Numbered from the stretch's first letter, positions 9,735-18,550 are shown. The stretch is 64,000 nt of DNA from Halobacterium zhouii (GCF_021249405.1 NZ_CP089593.1:124001-188000); one strand, 5' to 3'. The notes: a model not told the origin generated them from the sequence alone. Made by a program: numbers and translations.

Positions 9735-9741
9735 TTTAAAT
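9735..9741 (+). promoter_or_regulatory. TATA box of the importer lipoprotein gene
   Basis: TTTAAAT at 9735-9741 is about 27 bp before the ATG at 9765, which predicts a leaderless or nearly leaderless transcript. The operator at 9744-9759 lies between this TATA box and the start. Confidence 0.6.
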
Positions 9742-9743
9742 TC

Positions 9744-9759
9744 TTTAGGGGCACCTAAA
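9744..9759. promoter_or_regulatory. DtxR/Idr-like iron-regulator operator
   Basis: TTTAGGGGCACCTAAA is a 6+4+6 perfect-arm palindrome placed between the TATA box and the start codon. A bound repressor here would block initiation. The TTAGG-N4-CCTAA pattern resembles binding sites of DtxR-family metal regulators; in haloarchaea such regulators (SirR/Idr) control iron uptake. The identity of the regulator is inferred. Confidence 0.6.
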
Positions 9760-9764
9760 CGGAT

Positions 9765-10853
9765 ATGCGCCGACGAAGTTTCCTCAAGGCCGGCGGCTCC
9801 GCGGCCGCCGCAGGACTGCTCGCAGGCTGTACCAGCCCCGTCTCGAACACCGGCAACGGCGGCGACACGTACACCGTCTCGATGACGCCGATGGGCGACG
9901 TCGAGTTCTCCGGCGTCCCCGAGAAGGCGGCGGTGTACTGTTCGGGGTACGCGGACATGCTCGTCGCGCTCGGCCACGGCGACGCCATCGCGTCTATCGG
10001 CCAGAAAGCCCGCTACCACACCGACGGCTACGACGAACTCGACGGCGTCAGCGTCGACAAATCCAGCATGGTCGACCTCGTCCAGCGCGGCGTCTCCCGG
10101 GAGACGTTCCTCGACATCGGCGCCGACGTCAACGTCGTCGACCCGAACTGGCTCACGAACGTCTTCGACCTGAACCAGGACGACGTCGACCAGATCGCAG
10201 AACGCACCGGTCCGTTCTTCGGAAACACCATCTTCCGGCGCACGGATGCGTGGCACGACTACGACTACTACACGATGTACGGCGCCTTCGAGAAGGTCGC
10301 GCAGGCGTTCAAGGAGACCGACCGCTACGAGTCGTTCAAGTCGTTCCACGACGACACCATCCAGTCCATCTCAGCGGACCTCCCCAGCGAGCGCCCGGGC
10401 GCCGCGCTCGTCTGGGGCGGTTCGAACCAGCCTACCTCCTTCTCCCCGTACCTGCTCAGCGGCCAGGGCGCGAACAAGAAGGCGTTCCACGACCTCGGCG
10501 TCTCCGACGCGCTCGCCGAAGCCGACGTGCAGGCGCTCAGCACGGGTAACCGCTCGAAGATCGACTACGAGACACTCCTCGACGTCGACCCCGACGCCCT
10601 GTTCGTGCGCGGCCACGAGGAAAAGACCCGCCAGGAGTTCCTCGACACCGTCGTCTCGTTCATGCAGGACCACGAGACGGCGAGCCGACTCACCGCCGTC
10701 GAGAACGGGAAGGTGTTCCGCGGCGGCCCCATCTACCTCGGCCCCATCCAGCACCTCTTCCTGACCGAGCGCTTCGCGACCAACCTCTACCCCGACACGT
10801 ACTCCGGGGAACTGTTCGACCGGAGCGAACTCGCGAGCATCATCACGTCGTAG
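9765..10853 (+). CDS. ABC importer substrate-binding lipoprotein (iron-siderophore/heme/B12 type)
   Basis: The 362-residue protein has a Tat signal (RRRSFLK, residues 2-8) and a lipobox LAGC with Cys22 as the likely lipid-anchored residue. The mature part is a periplasmic-binding-protein fold of the BtuF/FhuD class: SGYADMLVALGHGDAIASIG near the N terminus and a C-terminal DALFVRGHEEKTRQEFLD region. It should deliver ligand to the permease (11049) and ATPase (12173) downstream. The DtxR-like palindromes in front favour an iron ligand; cobalamin or heme is not excluded from sequence. Confidence 0.82.
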   Translation: MRRRSFLKAGGSAAAAGLLAGCTSPVSNTGNGGDTYTVSMTPMGDVEFSGVPEKAAVYCSGYADMLVALGHGDAIASIGQKARYHTDGYDELDGVSVDKSSMVDLVQRGVSRETFLDIGADVNVVDPNWLTNVFDLNQDDVDQIAERTGPFFGNTIFRRTDAWHDYDYYTMYGAFEKVAQAFKETDRYESFKSFHDDTIQSISADLPSERPGAALVWGGSNQPTSFSPYLLSGQGANKKAFHDLGVSDALAEADVQALSTGNRSKIDYETLLDVDPDALFVRGHEEKTRQEFLDTVVSFMQDHETASRLTAVENGKVFRGGPIYLGPIQHLFLTERFATNLYPDTYSGELFDRSELASIITS

Positions 10854-10997
10854 CGGGGGGACTGCACCATCACGCCCTAACGCGGGGTTGGGCCGTCGCG
10901 TCGTAACGCGCGCGCTCCACCACCACGCCCTAACGCGAGGGCTGCGTGACGTCTCACGACCCGCCCGTCGCGGCGTAGACGCAACCCTTTTGAATAC

Positions 10998-11011
10998 TTA
11001 GGCCGACCTAA
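10998..11011. promoter_or_regulatory. DtxR-like operator upstream of the permease gene
   Basis: TTAGGCCGACCTAA is a 5+4+5 palindrome, just downstream of a TATA-like TTTTGAATA (about 10988-10996) and 38 bp before the permease ATG. It shows that permease and ATPase have their own regulated promoter, distinct from the lipoprotein promoter but sharing the same motif. Confidence 0.6.
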
Positions 11012-11048
11012 ACGCTGAACGCAGTCCGAAACAGCCCACTTACTACCG

Positions 11049-12170
11049 ATGACCGACGAACGCTCCGTCCGAGACGTCCTCACCCCCGAATTCGACGCCA
11101 CACTCACCGGCATCGTCGCCGCGAGCGTCGTCGTCACCGCCCTCGCCGGCCTCGTCCAGGTCCGCTACGGCGGCTACGAGATGCCCCTCGAGACCGCCGT
11201 CCGCGCGCTCTTCGACCAGGCGGTCTGGACCAACCCCCGCGTCCTCGCCACCATCGTCCTCGGCGAGAACGCCGCGCGCTTCCTCGGCATCTACGCCGAC
11301 CTCTCCGTCCTCTCGAACCCCACCATCGTCGTGTGGACCATCCGCCTTCCCCGCGTCCTCGTCGCCGCCTTCGTCGGCCTCAACCTCGCCGTCGCCGGCG
11401 CCATCTTTCAGGCCATCACGCGGAACGAACTCGCCAGCCCGTACATTCTGGGTGTTTCCTCCGGCGCCGGCCTCGCCGTCGTCTTCACGCTCGTCTTCTC
11501 CATCGGCGCGTACCTCCTCCCGCTCGCCGCCGCGCTCGGCGGCACCGCCGCGTTCGTCCTCGTGTACGCCGTCGCGTGGCGCGGCGGCACCACGCCGGTG
11601 CGCCTCGTGCTCGCCGGCGTCGTCGTCGGCACCGTCTTCAACAGCCTGCAAACAGGGCTGTTCTACTTCATCGACAGCAACGGCGTGATGCGCACCGCGG
11701 TCGCGTGGCTCGCCGGGTCGCTCATCGGCGTCGACTGGACGCAGGTCCGCATCGCCGCCATCCCCACGCTCGTCGTCGCGCCCGCTGCGATCGTCGTCGC
11801 GCGCCAACTCGACGTTCTCCTGCTCGGCGAACGCACCGCGCGCTCGCTGGGCATGTCCGTCGAACGCATGCGCTTTCTGCTGTCCGCGCTCGCCATCTTC
11901 GCGACGGCTGCCGCCGTCTCCGTCGCCGGCCTCGTCGGCTTCGTCGGCCTCGTCGTTCCGCACGTCGTGCGCACGTTCGTCGGGAGCGACTACCGACGCC
12001 TCGTCACCGGCTGTCTGTTCGTCGGACCAGCGCTCGTCGTCGTCGCCGACGTGATAGCGCGCCTCGGCCTCCCCGGCACCCAGCTTCCGGTGGGCGTCGT
12101 CACCGGACTCATCGGCGGCCCGTACTTCCTGGTGCTCCTCCGCCGCACCGGTTCGTTCAACGAGTTCTGA
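11049..12170 (+). CDS. FecCD/BtuC-family ABC permease
   Basis: The 373-residue protein has about nine to ten hydrophobic helices. It carries the family hallmark IRLPRVLVAAFVGLNLAVAG followed by AIFQAITRNELASPYILGVSSGAGLA (about 98-142), and the cytoplasmic LGERTARSLGMSVERMR loop that contacts the ATPase. It forms the membrane channel for an iron-siderophore, heme or cobalamin importer. The loop between helices 1 and 2 is longer than usual (about 45-95). The stop codon is 2 bp before the ATPase start, so the two are co-transcribed. Confidence 0.87.
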   Translation: MTDERSVRDVLTPEFDATLTGIVAASVVVTALAGLVQVRYGGYEMPLETAVRALFDQAVWTNPRVLATIVLGENAARFLGIYADLSVLSNPTIVVWTIRLPRVLVAAFVGLNLAVAGAIFQAITRNELASPYILGVSSGAGLAVVFTLVFSIGAYLLPLAAALGGTAAFVLVYAVAWRGGTTPVRLVLAGVVVGTVFNSLQTGLFYFIDSNGVMRTAVAWLAGSLIGVDWTQVRIAAIPTLVVAPAAIVVARQLDVLLLGERTARSLGMSVERMRFLLSALAIFATAAAVSVAGLVGFVGLVVPHVVRTFVGSDYRRLVTGCLFVGPALVVVADVIARLGLPGTQLPVGVVTGLIGGPYFLVLLRRTGSFNEF

Positions 12171-12172
12171 CC

Positions 12173-13135
12173 ATGTCACGAGAACCGCTCACCGACGACA
12201 CCGACGAACCGACCCCCACGGACGGCGAGAACACGACACTCACGGACAGCAGGAACCCGCCTTCCGTGGACAGCGAGAACCTGACCACGGTCACCGAACC
12301 CGCCACCGGCGACGCCGCCAGCGCCAAGGGCCGCGTTCACGGCGACGACCCGGTCGACGACGCCGCGCTGTTCGCCACCGACCTCCAGTTGGGCTACGGC
12401 GAGGAGGTTGTCGTCGACTGCGAGAACCTCGTCGTCCCGGAGGGCGAGGTCACCGCGCTCGTCGGCCCGAACGGCTCCGGGAAGTCCACGCTCCTCAAGG
12501 GCTTCTCCGCGGAACTCGAACCCGAAGCCGGCACCGTCCTCCTCGACGGTGAGTCGGTCCAGCAACGCGCGCCGAAGGACCTCGCGCGTGAACTCGGCCT
12601 GCTCGACCAGGAGAACGACGCGCCCGGCGGTCTCACCGTCGAATCCCTCGTTAGTCACGGCCGCTACCCCCACCGGGGGTTCCTCGACCCGATGGACGAC
12701 GACGACGAGCGCGCCATCGAGCGCGCCATCGAACTCGCGGGCGTCGACTCCATGCGGGACACGCCGCTCGCGGACCTCAGCGGCGGCCAGAAGCAACTCG
12801 CGTTCGTCGCCATGACGCTCGCTCAGGAGACCGACGTCCTGCTGCTCGACGAACCCACGACGTACCTCGACCTGCACCACCAGCTCCGCGTGATGGAGGT
12901 CGTCCGAACGCTCAACGAGGAGCGCGGCGTCACCGTCTGCGTCGTCCTCCACGACCTCCAGCAGGCCGCCCGCTTCGCGGACTACCTCGTCGCGCTCGAC
13001 GACGGCTCGGTCTACGACTGGGGGCCCCCCGAGGACGTCGTCACCGAGCAACTGCTCGCGGACGTCTTCGACGTGGACGCCGCCGTCAGCTACGACGACG
13101 AACCCCGCATCGTGCCGCGGGAAGCGCTGGACTGA
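12173..13135 (+). CDS. ABC importer ATP-binding protein (FecE/BtuD type)
   Basis: The 320-residue ATPase has Walker A GPNGSGKST (98-106), signature LSGGQKQ, Walker B VLLLDEPTTYLD and the H-loop in CVVLHDLQQA. Length beyond the usual 260 comes from an acidic, Thr/Asn-rich N-terminal extension of about 60 residues with imperfect repeats (TDGENTTLTDS, SVDSENLTTV) and no known domain. The ATG at 12173 sits 2 bp after the permease stop. Longer in-frame reading upstream overlaps the permease and is rejected. It powers the importer formed with the two upstream proteins. Confidence 0.87.
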   Translation: MSREPLTDDTDEPTPTDGENTTLTDSRNPPSVDSENLTTVTEPATGDAASAKGRVHGDDPVDDAALFATDLQLGYGEEVVVDCENLVVPEGEVTALVGPNGSGKSTLLKGFSAELEPEAGTVLLDGESVQQRAPKDLARELGLLDQENDAPGGLTVESLVSHGRYPHRGFLDPMDDDDERAIERAIELAGVDSMRDTPLADLSGGQKQLAFVAMTLAQETDVLLLDEPTTYLDLHHQLRVMEVVRTLNEERGVTVCVVLHDLQQAARFADYLVALDDGSVYDWGPPEDVVTEQLLADVFDVDAAVSYDDEPRIVPREALD

Positions 13136-13155
13136 CTCCTGGATCCAGTCGCCGA

Positions 13156-13395
13156 CTAGTTCTCCCGTTCCTCGACCTGCGCCCGCAGCGACTCGATTTC
13201 CTCCTGTAACTCCCGGCGCGTCGGCGGTTCGTTCTCGTCCTCGACCGCGAACGCGGCTACCGCCAGCACCGTCCCGGACAGCACCAGCGCGGCGAGGATG
13301 ACGACCGCCGACCCGTTCAATTGCGCGTCCAGCAGGAACGCCAGCAGCACGTCGTTCGCCACGAGGAGGACGACCACGAGCGGGATGGTACGCAT
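13156..13395 (-). CDS. small two-helix membrane protein with coiled-coil tail
   Basis: The 79-residue protein begins MRTIPLVVVLLVANDVLLAFLL, has a second helix (about 28-48) and ends in a charged heptad-like tail (RRELQEEIESLRAQVEERE) typical of a short coiled coil. I do not recognise a family. The inner ATG at 13395 is preferred over 13449 because the hydrophobic N terminus starts there. It converges with the ABC ATPase gene, with 20 bp between stops. Confidence 0.5.
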   Translation of the reverse strand: MRTIPLVVVLLVANDVLLAFLLDAQLNGSAVVILAALVLSGTVLAVAAFAVEDENEPPTRRELQEEIESLRAQVEEREN

Positions 13396-13576
13396 GCCTC
13401 CAGGGTGCTGGGGAGAACCCTGAAATGTTCCGGTTGGGGGCGGACTCACCGGTCCGACCGGAGTGAGCGAGGGAACTGCCGAAACCGCCTACAACTTCCC
13501 GGCTGTCGTCCGAATCGGCCCCAGCGCCTGGCCGCGACCGTAACCGTCTTCGGCAGCGGTGGTATTTCGAAACGTA

Positions 13577-15427
13577 ATGGGAGCGACGGAGGACAGCGTC
13601 TTCGACCAGTATCGTGACCGCGTCGACAAGCCGCTCGTGCGCCTGTTCCGGGCGTACGGCGTTCCGGAGTGGCCGTACTTCGCGGCGGGGATGGTGGCGA
13701 ACGTCGTCGCGCGCATGGCCAGTCTACTGCCACCGCTCGTCCTCGGGGTGGCCATCGACAGCGTGTTCACGGGAGACGCGCCGTTCGACCTGCCGCTCGT
13801 CCCCGCGGGGTGGCTGCCGGCAACGGACGCCGCGCAGTTCGAGTTCTCCGCGCTCGTCATCGGCGCGTCGTTCGTCGTCACCGCAGTCTTCACCTACTTC
13901 TACGGCGTCAGCGCGAACCTGTTCGCCCACCGCGTGATGCACGAGGTGCGAACGGACTCCTTCGAGAAGATGCAGTCCCTGGACATGACCTTCTTCGACG
14001 ACAAGCAGACCGGTGAGGTCATGTCCGTGCTGAACAACGACGCCTCGAACCTGGAGGTGTTCCTCGACGACGCGCTCCAGAACTCCGCGCGCCTCGTCGT
14101 GATGGTCGCGGGCATCACCGCCATCCTCGTCTACGAGAACTGGCAGTTGGCGGTCGTCACACTCGGCGCGATTCCGCTGATGGTCGTCCTCACCGGCTGG
14201 TTCATGAAGCGCGCTGAACCGCGGTACGAGCGCCAGCGCGCCGCCGTCGGCAACCTCAACACGCGCCTCGAGAACAGCCTCTCGGGCGTCGAACTCGTGA
14301 AGACCAGCGCCGCCGAGGACCACGAAACAGAGCGCGTGCGCTCTGCGTCCTACCGGTTCTTCCGGGACACGATGGACGTGCTCCGCCTGAGCTACGTCTA
14401 CCGCCCCGGGATGGAACTGCTCGCCGGCATCTCCTTCGCCGTGACGTTCGCCGTCGGCGGGTTCTGGCTGCTGTACGGCGCGCCCGGCCCGCTCACCGGG
14501 ACCCTCTCGCCCGGCGCGTTCGTGACGTTCATCTTCCTCACGCAGCGCTTCGTCACGCCGCTCGCGGAGGTGTCGAACATCGTCGACCAGTACGAGAACG
14601 CGAAGGCGTCTTCGGCCCGCGTGTTCGGCCTGATGGACGTCCCCGCGAGGGTCACCGACGCCCCCGACGCCACCGAACTCACGGACGTCGAGGGCCGCGT
14701 CGAGTACGACGACGTGACCTTCGGCTACGAGTCCGACGAAGACGTCATCCACGACGTCTCCTTCGAGGCCGAATCCGGTGACACCGTCGCGCTCGTCGGC
14801 CCGACGGGTGCCGGGAAGTCCACGCTCTGCAAACTCCTGATGCGGATGTACGACGTGAACTCGGGCGCCGTCAGCGTTGACGGCCACGACGTGCGCGAGG
14901 TCACGCTCGACAGTCTCCGCGAGCACGTCGGCTACGTCAGCCAGGACACCTTCCTCTTCGACGGCACCATCGCGGAGAACGTGAAGTACGGCCAGTTCGA
15001 CGCTTCCCGCGACGCCGTCGTCGAAGCCGCGAAGGCCGCCGACGCCCACGAGTTCGTCCACGAGTTGTTCGACGGCTACGACACCGAGGTCGGCGAGCGC
15101 GGCGTGAAACTGTCGGGCGGCCAGCGTCAGCGCATCGCCATCGCGCGCGCCATCCTCCAGGACCCCGAGGTACTGGTGTTCGACGAAGCCACCAGCGACG
15201 TGGACACCGAGACGGAACTCCGCATCCAGGAGAGCCTCGACGACCTCGCGGCCGACCGGACCGCCGTCGTCATCGCCCACCGCCTCTCCACCGTCCAGAA
15301 TGCCGACCAGATCCTCGTCGTGGAGGACGGCCGCATCGCAGAGCGGGGCACCCACGACGACCTCCTCGAGAAGAACGGGCGGTACGCCGACCTCTGGAAC
15401 GTGCAGGCCGGCCTCATCGAACAGTAA
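13577..15427 (+). CDS. ABC exporter, fused membrane and ATPase domains (MsbA/ABCB-like)
   Basis: The 616-residue half-transporter has six transmembrane helices (about 30-330) followed by an ATPase domain with Walker A GPTGAGKST (about 412-420), Q-loop, signature LSGGQRQR, Walker B VLVFDEATSDVD and H-loop AHRLST. It should work as a homodimer exporting lipids, peptides or drugs; the substrate cannot be read from sequence. The ATG at 13577 (MGATEDSVFDQYRD) is preferred to the GTG 18 bp upstream. The gene converges on the TnpB-like gene with 48 bp between stops. Confidence 0.87.
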   Translation: MGATEDSVFDQYRDRVDKPLVRLFRAYGVPEWPYFAAGMVANVVARMASLLPPLVLGVAIDSVFTGDAPFDLPLVPAGWLPATDAAQFEFSALVIGASFVVTAVFTYFYGVSANLFAHRVMHEVRTDSFEKMQSLDMTFFDDKQTGEVMSVLNNDASNLEVFLDDALQNSARLVVMVAGITAILVYENWQLAVVTLGAIPLMVVLTGWFMKRAEPRYERQRAAVGNLNTRLENSLSGVELVKTSAAEDHETERVRSASYRFFRDTMDVLRLSYVYRPGMELLAGISFAVTFAVGGFWLLYGAPGPLTGTLSPGAFVTFIFLTQRFVTPLAEVSNIVDQYENAKASSARVFGLMDVPARVTDAPDATELTDVEGRVEYDDVTFGYESDEDVIHDVSFEAESGDTVALVGPTGAGKSTLCKLLMRMYDVNSGAVSVDGHDVREVTLDSLREHVGYVSQDTFLFDGTIAENVKYGQFDASRDAVVEAAKAADAHEFVHELFDGYDTEVGERGVKLSGGQRQRIAIARAILQDPEVLVFDEATSDVDTETELRIQESLDDLAADRTAVVIAHRLSTVQNADQILVVEDGRIAERGTHDDLLEKNGRYADLWNVQAGLIEQ

Positions 15428-15475
15428 CTCCGCCCAACCGCGCACTCTCCTTGCAGAACCGCTTCCGATGCTAAA

Positions 15476-16657
15476 CTACTGTTTCGCCGCGTTCGCGTTC
15501 GTCTCGGTGGCGTTTTGCTGTCGGCGCCGGTAGCTCGCGCCGATGTTCCGTGACGCGTTGTACGCCGCGTGATTCTGGAACCCACACTCCAGGCATTCGA
15601 AGCGCTCGCCGTCGTGATTGTCCTCGTGCTCGAACCCGCACGTCGAACACCGGTGTGCCGCGCTCTCGGACGTCACCCGCGCGACCTCGACTCCGTGCTC
15701 GGCGGCCCTGTACTCGACGTACTGGCGCAACAACTTGGACGTCGTAGCGCTCGCCCCGGTGCCGGCCTCACTGTCGTGGGTTACGTCCTCGAAGACGATG
15801 TGCGAACAGCCGTGCTCGACGGCCGCTGTGACGAGTTCGTTCCCGACGCGATGGAGGTACAACTCGGCCCGGCCATACTCGTTGGTCCCCTTCTCGACCG
15901 CACTGTTGGCCTCCTCGACCGCACCGTTTGTCTCATTCTCGACCGCGCTGTCCATCGATTTCACGCCACTACCCGTCGGCGATTGGCTGTCTCCCGCCGG
16001 TGCCACGCACCCGTTGGCTAACCCGTCCGTCGACCAGAACGTCCCGTCCGACGCCACTGCCACGTTCTCCTCGCCCACTTCGACGCCGAGCGCCGTTCCG
16101 TGTTCGCCGTCGGACTCGAGAGCGCTCGCATCGACGCGGACGGTCGACGCGTGCAGGTACCAGTCACCGTCGCGGCACTCGAGGTGCCCGCCGCGGAACT
16201 CGCAGCGTTCGTCTGCGAGGCGGTCCAGGGTCTCCTCGACGTTCGTCGAGTGTACGAAGTCACACGACGCGCGCCCGTCCGTCGTCGCGAGCGACGCGCC
16301 CTCCCGGTCGAGGTCCGCGTCGCGTTCGTCGTACACAGCTAGTCCGGACGCGAAACCCGGCCGACCGACCCGTTCCCCGTCGTTCAGTCGCGCGACACTG
16401 CTCTTGACGGCCTCGACGCCGCGCCGAACCGCCTGCTGGACGAGGTTCGGTGGTAGCGCTGTCTCCCGTCGGAAGCGGCGGAACAGTCGCCGTTCGGCGT
16501 CGGCGATTCGGGTAACGGTGTGGCCGCCATCGTCGGCCCAGCACCACTCCGCCGTGGCGTTCGCGCAGTACTCGAACTGCGCGACCGTCTCCTGTAGCAG
16601 TCGGTCCGCGTCGGCAGAAACGTCGAGTTCGATCGCGGTCGTACGGCGGTCTTCCAC
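15476..16657 (-). CDS. TnpB-like (IS200/IS605 OrfB) protein with inactivated RuvC site
   Basis: The 393-residue protein is an intact ORF related to TnpB, the RNA-guided nuclease of IS200/IS605 transposons. The zinc ribbon is present (CSTC 338-341, CLEC 355-358). The RuvC-I aspartate is replaced by Glu193 (ALGVEVGEEN, usually a GxD motif). RuvC-II Glu290 (HIVFED) is kept. RuvC-III reads NHAAYNASRNI with Ala365 in place of the catalytic Asp of ADYNA. An acidic linker with imperfect repeats (SAVENETNGAVEE, about 236-260) separates RuvC-I and II. No TnpA gene or inverted repeat is seen nearby. A nuclease-dead, possibly domesticated protein is inferred. The start is GTG. Confidence 0.75.
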   Translation of the reverse strand: MEDRRTTAIELDVSADADRLLQETVAQFEYCANATAEWCWADDGGHTVTRIADAERRLFRRFRRETALPPNLVQQAVRRGVEAVKSSVARLNDGERVGRPGFASGLAVYDERDADLDREGASLATTDGRASCDFVHSTNVEETLDRLADERCEFRGGHLECRDGDWYLHASTVRVDASALESDGEHGTALGVEVGEENVAVASDGTFWSTDGLANGCVAPAGDSQSPTGSGVKSMDSAVENETNGAVEEANSAVEKGTNEYGRAELYLHRVGNELVTAAVEHGCSHIVFEDVTHDSEAGTGASATTSKLLRQYVEYRAAEHGVEVARVTSESAAHRCSTCGFEHEDNHDGERFECLECGFQNHAAYNASRNIGASYRRRQQNATETNANAAKQ

Positions 16658-17023
16658 TGGATACCGTGAATAGGCGCGGATTACTTAGTGATTGTGAGTC
16701 GTTTCTCCGGCTCAACATGTGTCAAACGCCCGGTCGACGTACTCGCACTCGCCGGGGCACCATCGGCGTTTTACTCCGGTTACTCCCGTGAAACGCCGGC
16801 TTACTCTCCGTGATTGGGTACGCCTGCTCGTTTTCCGTGGCTCTGCGCTCGTCCACTTCCTTCGTGGACTGCCTCGCGGGTACGCTGCTCACGACTCGTT
16901 CCGCTCGCCGTTCTGCGGCCTCTCCCTGATCGGCCGCACGCTCCCCGCTCGCGATAACGTGGCCTCCCTGCGGTCGGCCACGCCAACCGCAACCCCTACC
17001 TACCACGCCGCGGACGCTCTCGT
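16658..17023. other. 366-bp divergent intergenic region with hairpins
   Basis: This stretch separates the divergently transcribed TnpB-like and gnd genes and has no convincing ORF. It contains an 8-bp inverted repeat CGGCGTTT...AAACGCCG (16764-16798), a 6-bp hairpin GTCCAC...GTGGAC (16851-16869) and a hairpin TGGCC...GGCCA (about 16961-16981). An A/T-rich TTACTTAGTGATTG (about 16680-16693) could be promoter material for the TnpB-like gene. No transposon end is recognisable. Confidence 0.5.
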
Positions 17024-17932
17024 ATGGAACTCGGAGTCGTCGGCCTCGGCCGCATGGGACGCATCGTCGTCGACCGGTGTCTCGACGCCGGCCACGACGT
17101 GGTCGCCTTCGACATCGATTCGGACGCACGCGACGAGGCGGCGGACGCCGGCGCGCGAACCGCGGACTCGCTCGCCGCGCTCGCCGACGCACTCGGCGAG
17201 AAGAAACGCATCTGGCTGATGGTGCCCGCGGGCGACCCCGTGGACGCCGCGCTCGACGAACTCGAAGACCACCTGACCGAGAACGACGTGGTCGTGGACG
17301 GCGGGAACAGTCACTTCGAGGAGTCGACGCGGCGCGCGGCGTCCTGCCCTGCGGCCTACCTCGACTGCGGGACGTCGGGCGGCCCCGCGGGCGCGGAACT
17401 CGGCTTCTCGCTGATGGTCGGCGGTCCCGAGTGGGGGTACGACGAACTGACGCCCGTCTTCGACGCCGTCGCCACCGGACCCGACGGCCACGACCGAATG
17501 GGTCCCGCGGGCTCGGGGCACTACGTGAAGATGGTCCACAACGGCGTCGAGTACGCACTCATGCAGACCTACGGCGAGGGCTTCGAGTTGCTCCACGAGG
17601 GCCGCTACGACCTCGACCTCGAGGCTGTCGCGCGAACGTGGAACAACGGCGCAGTCATCCGCTCGTGGCTGCTGGAACTCTGCGAAGAGGCGTTCCGTGA
17701 GGAGGGCGGCGACCTCGACACTGTCGCGGACCACGTCGCCGGCGGTTCGACGGGCACGTGGACGGTCCAGGAGTCTCTCGAACAGGAGGTTCCGCTGCCG
17801 CTTATCTACCAGGCGCTCGCGGAGCGCTTCGGCTCCCGGGCGTCGGGCGATGGCGAGGGCCGGTTCTCACGGCGACTGGTGAACCGGCTGCGGTACGGAT
17901 TCGGTCGGCACGAAGTGGAGCGTCAGGAGTAG
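17024..17932 (+). CDS. gnd: 6-phosphogluconate dehydrogenase, decarboxylating (short GndA/YqeC type)
   Basis: The 302-residue enzyme oxidises and decarboxylates 6-phosphogluconate to ribulose 5-phosphate. The NAD(P)-binding GLGRMG is at 7-12, the family signature DGGNSHFEES at about 91-100, and the catalytic region GPAGSGHYVKMVHNGVEYA at about 164-182 with the essential Lys and Asn. It belongs to the short (about 300-residue) class lacking the long C-terminal domain. In haloarchaea this provides pentoses through the oxidative branch. It is monocistronic, followed by a convergent DJ-1 gene. Confidence 0.9.
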   Translation: MELGVVGLGRMGRIVVDRCLDAGHDVVAFDIDSDARDEAADAGARTADSLAALADALGEKKRIWLMVPAGDPVDAALDELEDHLTENDVVVDGGNSHFEESTRRAASCPAAYLDCGTSGGPAGAELGFSLMVGGPEWGYDELTPVFDAVATGPDGHDRMGPAGSGHYVKMVHNGVEYALMQTYGEGFELLHEGRYDLDLEAVARTWNNGAVIRSWLLELCEEAFREEGGDLDTVADHVAGGSTGTWTVQESLEQEVPLPLIYQALAERFGSRASGDGEGRFSRRLVNRLRYGFGRHEVERQE

Positions 17933-17971
17933 TCGGCTTGACGGACGGGTGTGGTGGGTCCGGTGAACCGG

Positions 17972-18550
17972 TCAGTTCTGTTCGTACTCGATTTCTTCGG
18001 CCACCTGGTCGGCAATCTCGCTCCCGCACTCCGCTTCGACGACGTGGAGCGCCAGGTCGATGCCCGCCGTGACGCCGCCCGCGGTCAGCACGTCGCCGTC
18101 GTCGACGACGCGGTCCTCGAGCACGTCGGCGCCGTAGTCCGCGAGGTCGTCACGGGCGGTGTGGTGCGTTGTCGCCGGACGACCGTTGAGGAGGCCGCCT
18201 TCCGCCGCGATGAGTGCGCCCGTGCAGACAGTCGCGATTCTCGCGCCGGCGTCGTGGAGCGTGGCGAGGCGCTCGGGGAGGGTTCCGTCCTGGACTTCCG
18301 CCCACGCGCCCGCGTCGCTCTCGTCGTTCCACCCGCCGCCGGGAACCAGCACGAGGTCCGGCGTGCCGAGCAACACGTCGTCGGGTTCCACGCGCAGGCC
18401 GTGGCTCGCAGTGACTGACTCCGACGGCACGAGCGTTCGGAGGGCAGTGTCCACATCACCGCCGAAATCGGCGGCCGTCCGGAGCACCTCGTAGGGGCCG
18501 ATTGCGTCGAGTTCGTCGAACCCCTCGTAGAGCAGGATGGCGACGTCCAT
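17972..18550 (-). CDS. DJ-1/PfpI family protein
   Basis: The 192-residue class I glutamine-amidotransferase-fold protein has the nucleophile elbow IATVCTGALIAAEGGLL with Cys109, followed by ATTHHT, which supplies a likely His partner, and a conserved N-terminal LLYEGFDELDAIGPYEVL. This is closest to the isonitrile-hydratase/ThiJ branch of DJ-1/PfpI proteins. Substrate is unknown; glyoxalase, chaperone or hydratase activity has been described in relatives. No membrane segment or signal. It converges with gnd (40 bp between stops). Confidence 0.8.
   Translation of the reverse strand: MDVAILLYEGFDELDAIGPYEVLRTAADFGGDVDTALRTLVPSESVTASHGLRVEPDDVLLGTPDLVLVPGGGWNDESDAGAWAEVQDGTLPERLATLHDAGARIATVCTGALIAAEGGLLNGRPATTHHTARDDLADYGADVLEDRVVDDGDVLTAGGVTAGIDLALHVVEAECGSEIADQVAEEIEYEQN

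Noticed and set aside
11333..12172. Long in-frame N-terminal extension of the importer ATPase
   Set aside because: It is antisense-free overlap with the permease gene in another frame, has an Arg/Pro-rich unrealistic composition, and the ATG 2 bp after the permease stop gives a complete ATPase.
15428..16800. Complete IS200/IS605 insertion sequence
   Set aside because: No TnpA gene and no recognisable left or right end hairpin with target site; only the TnpB-like gene is present.
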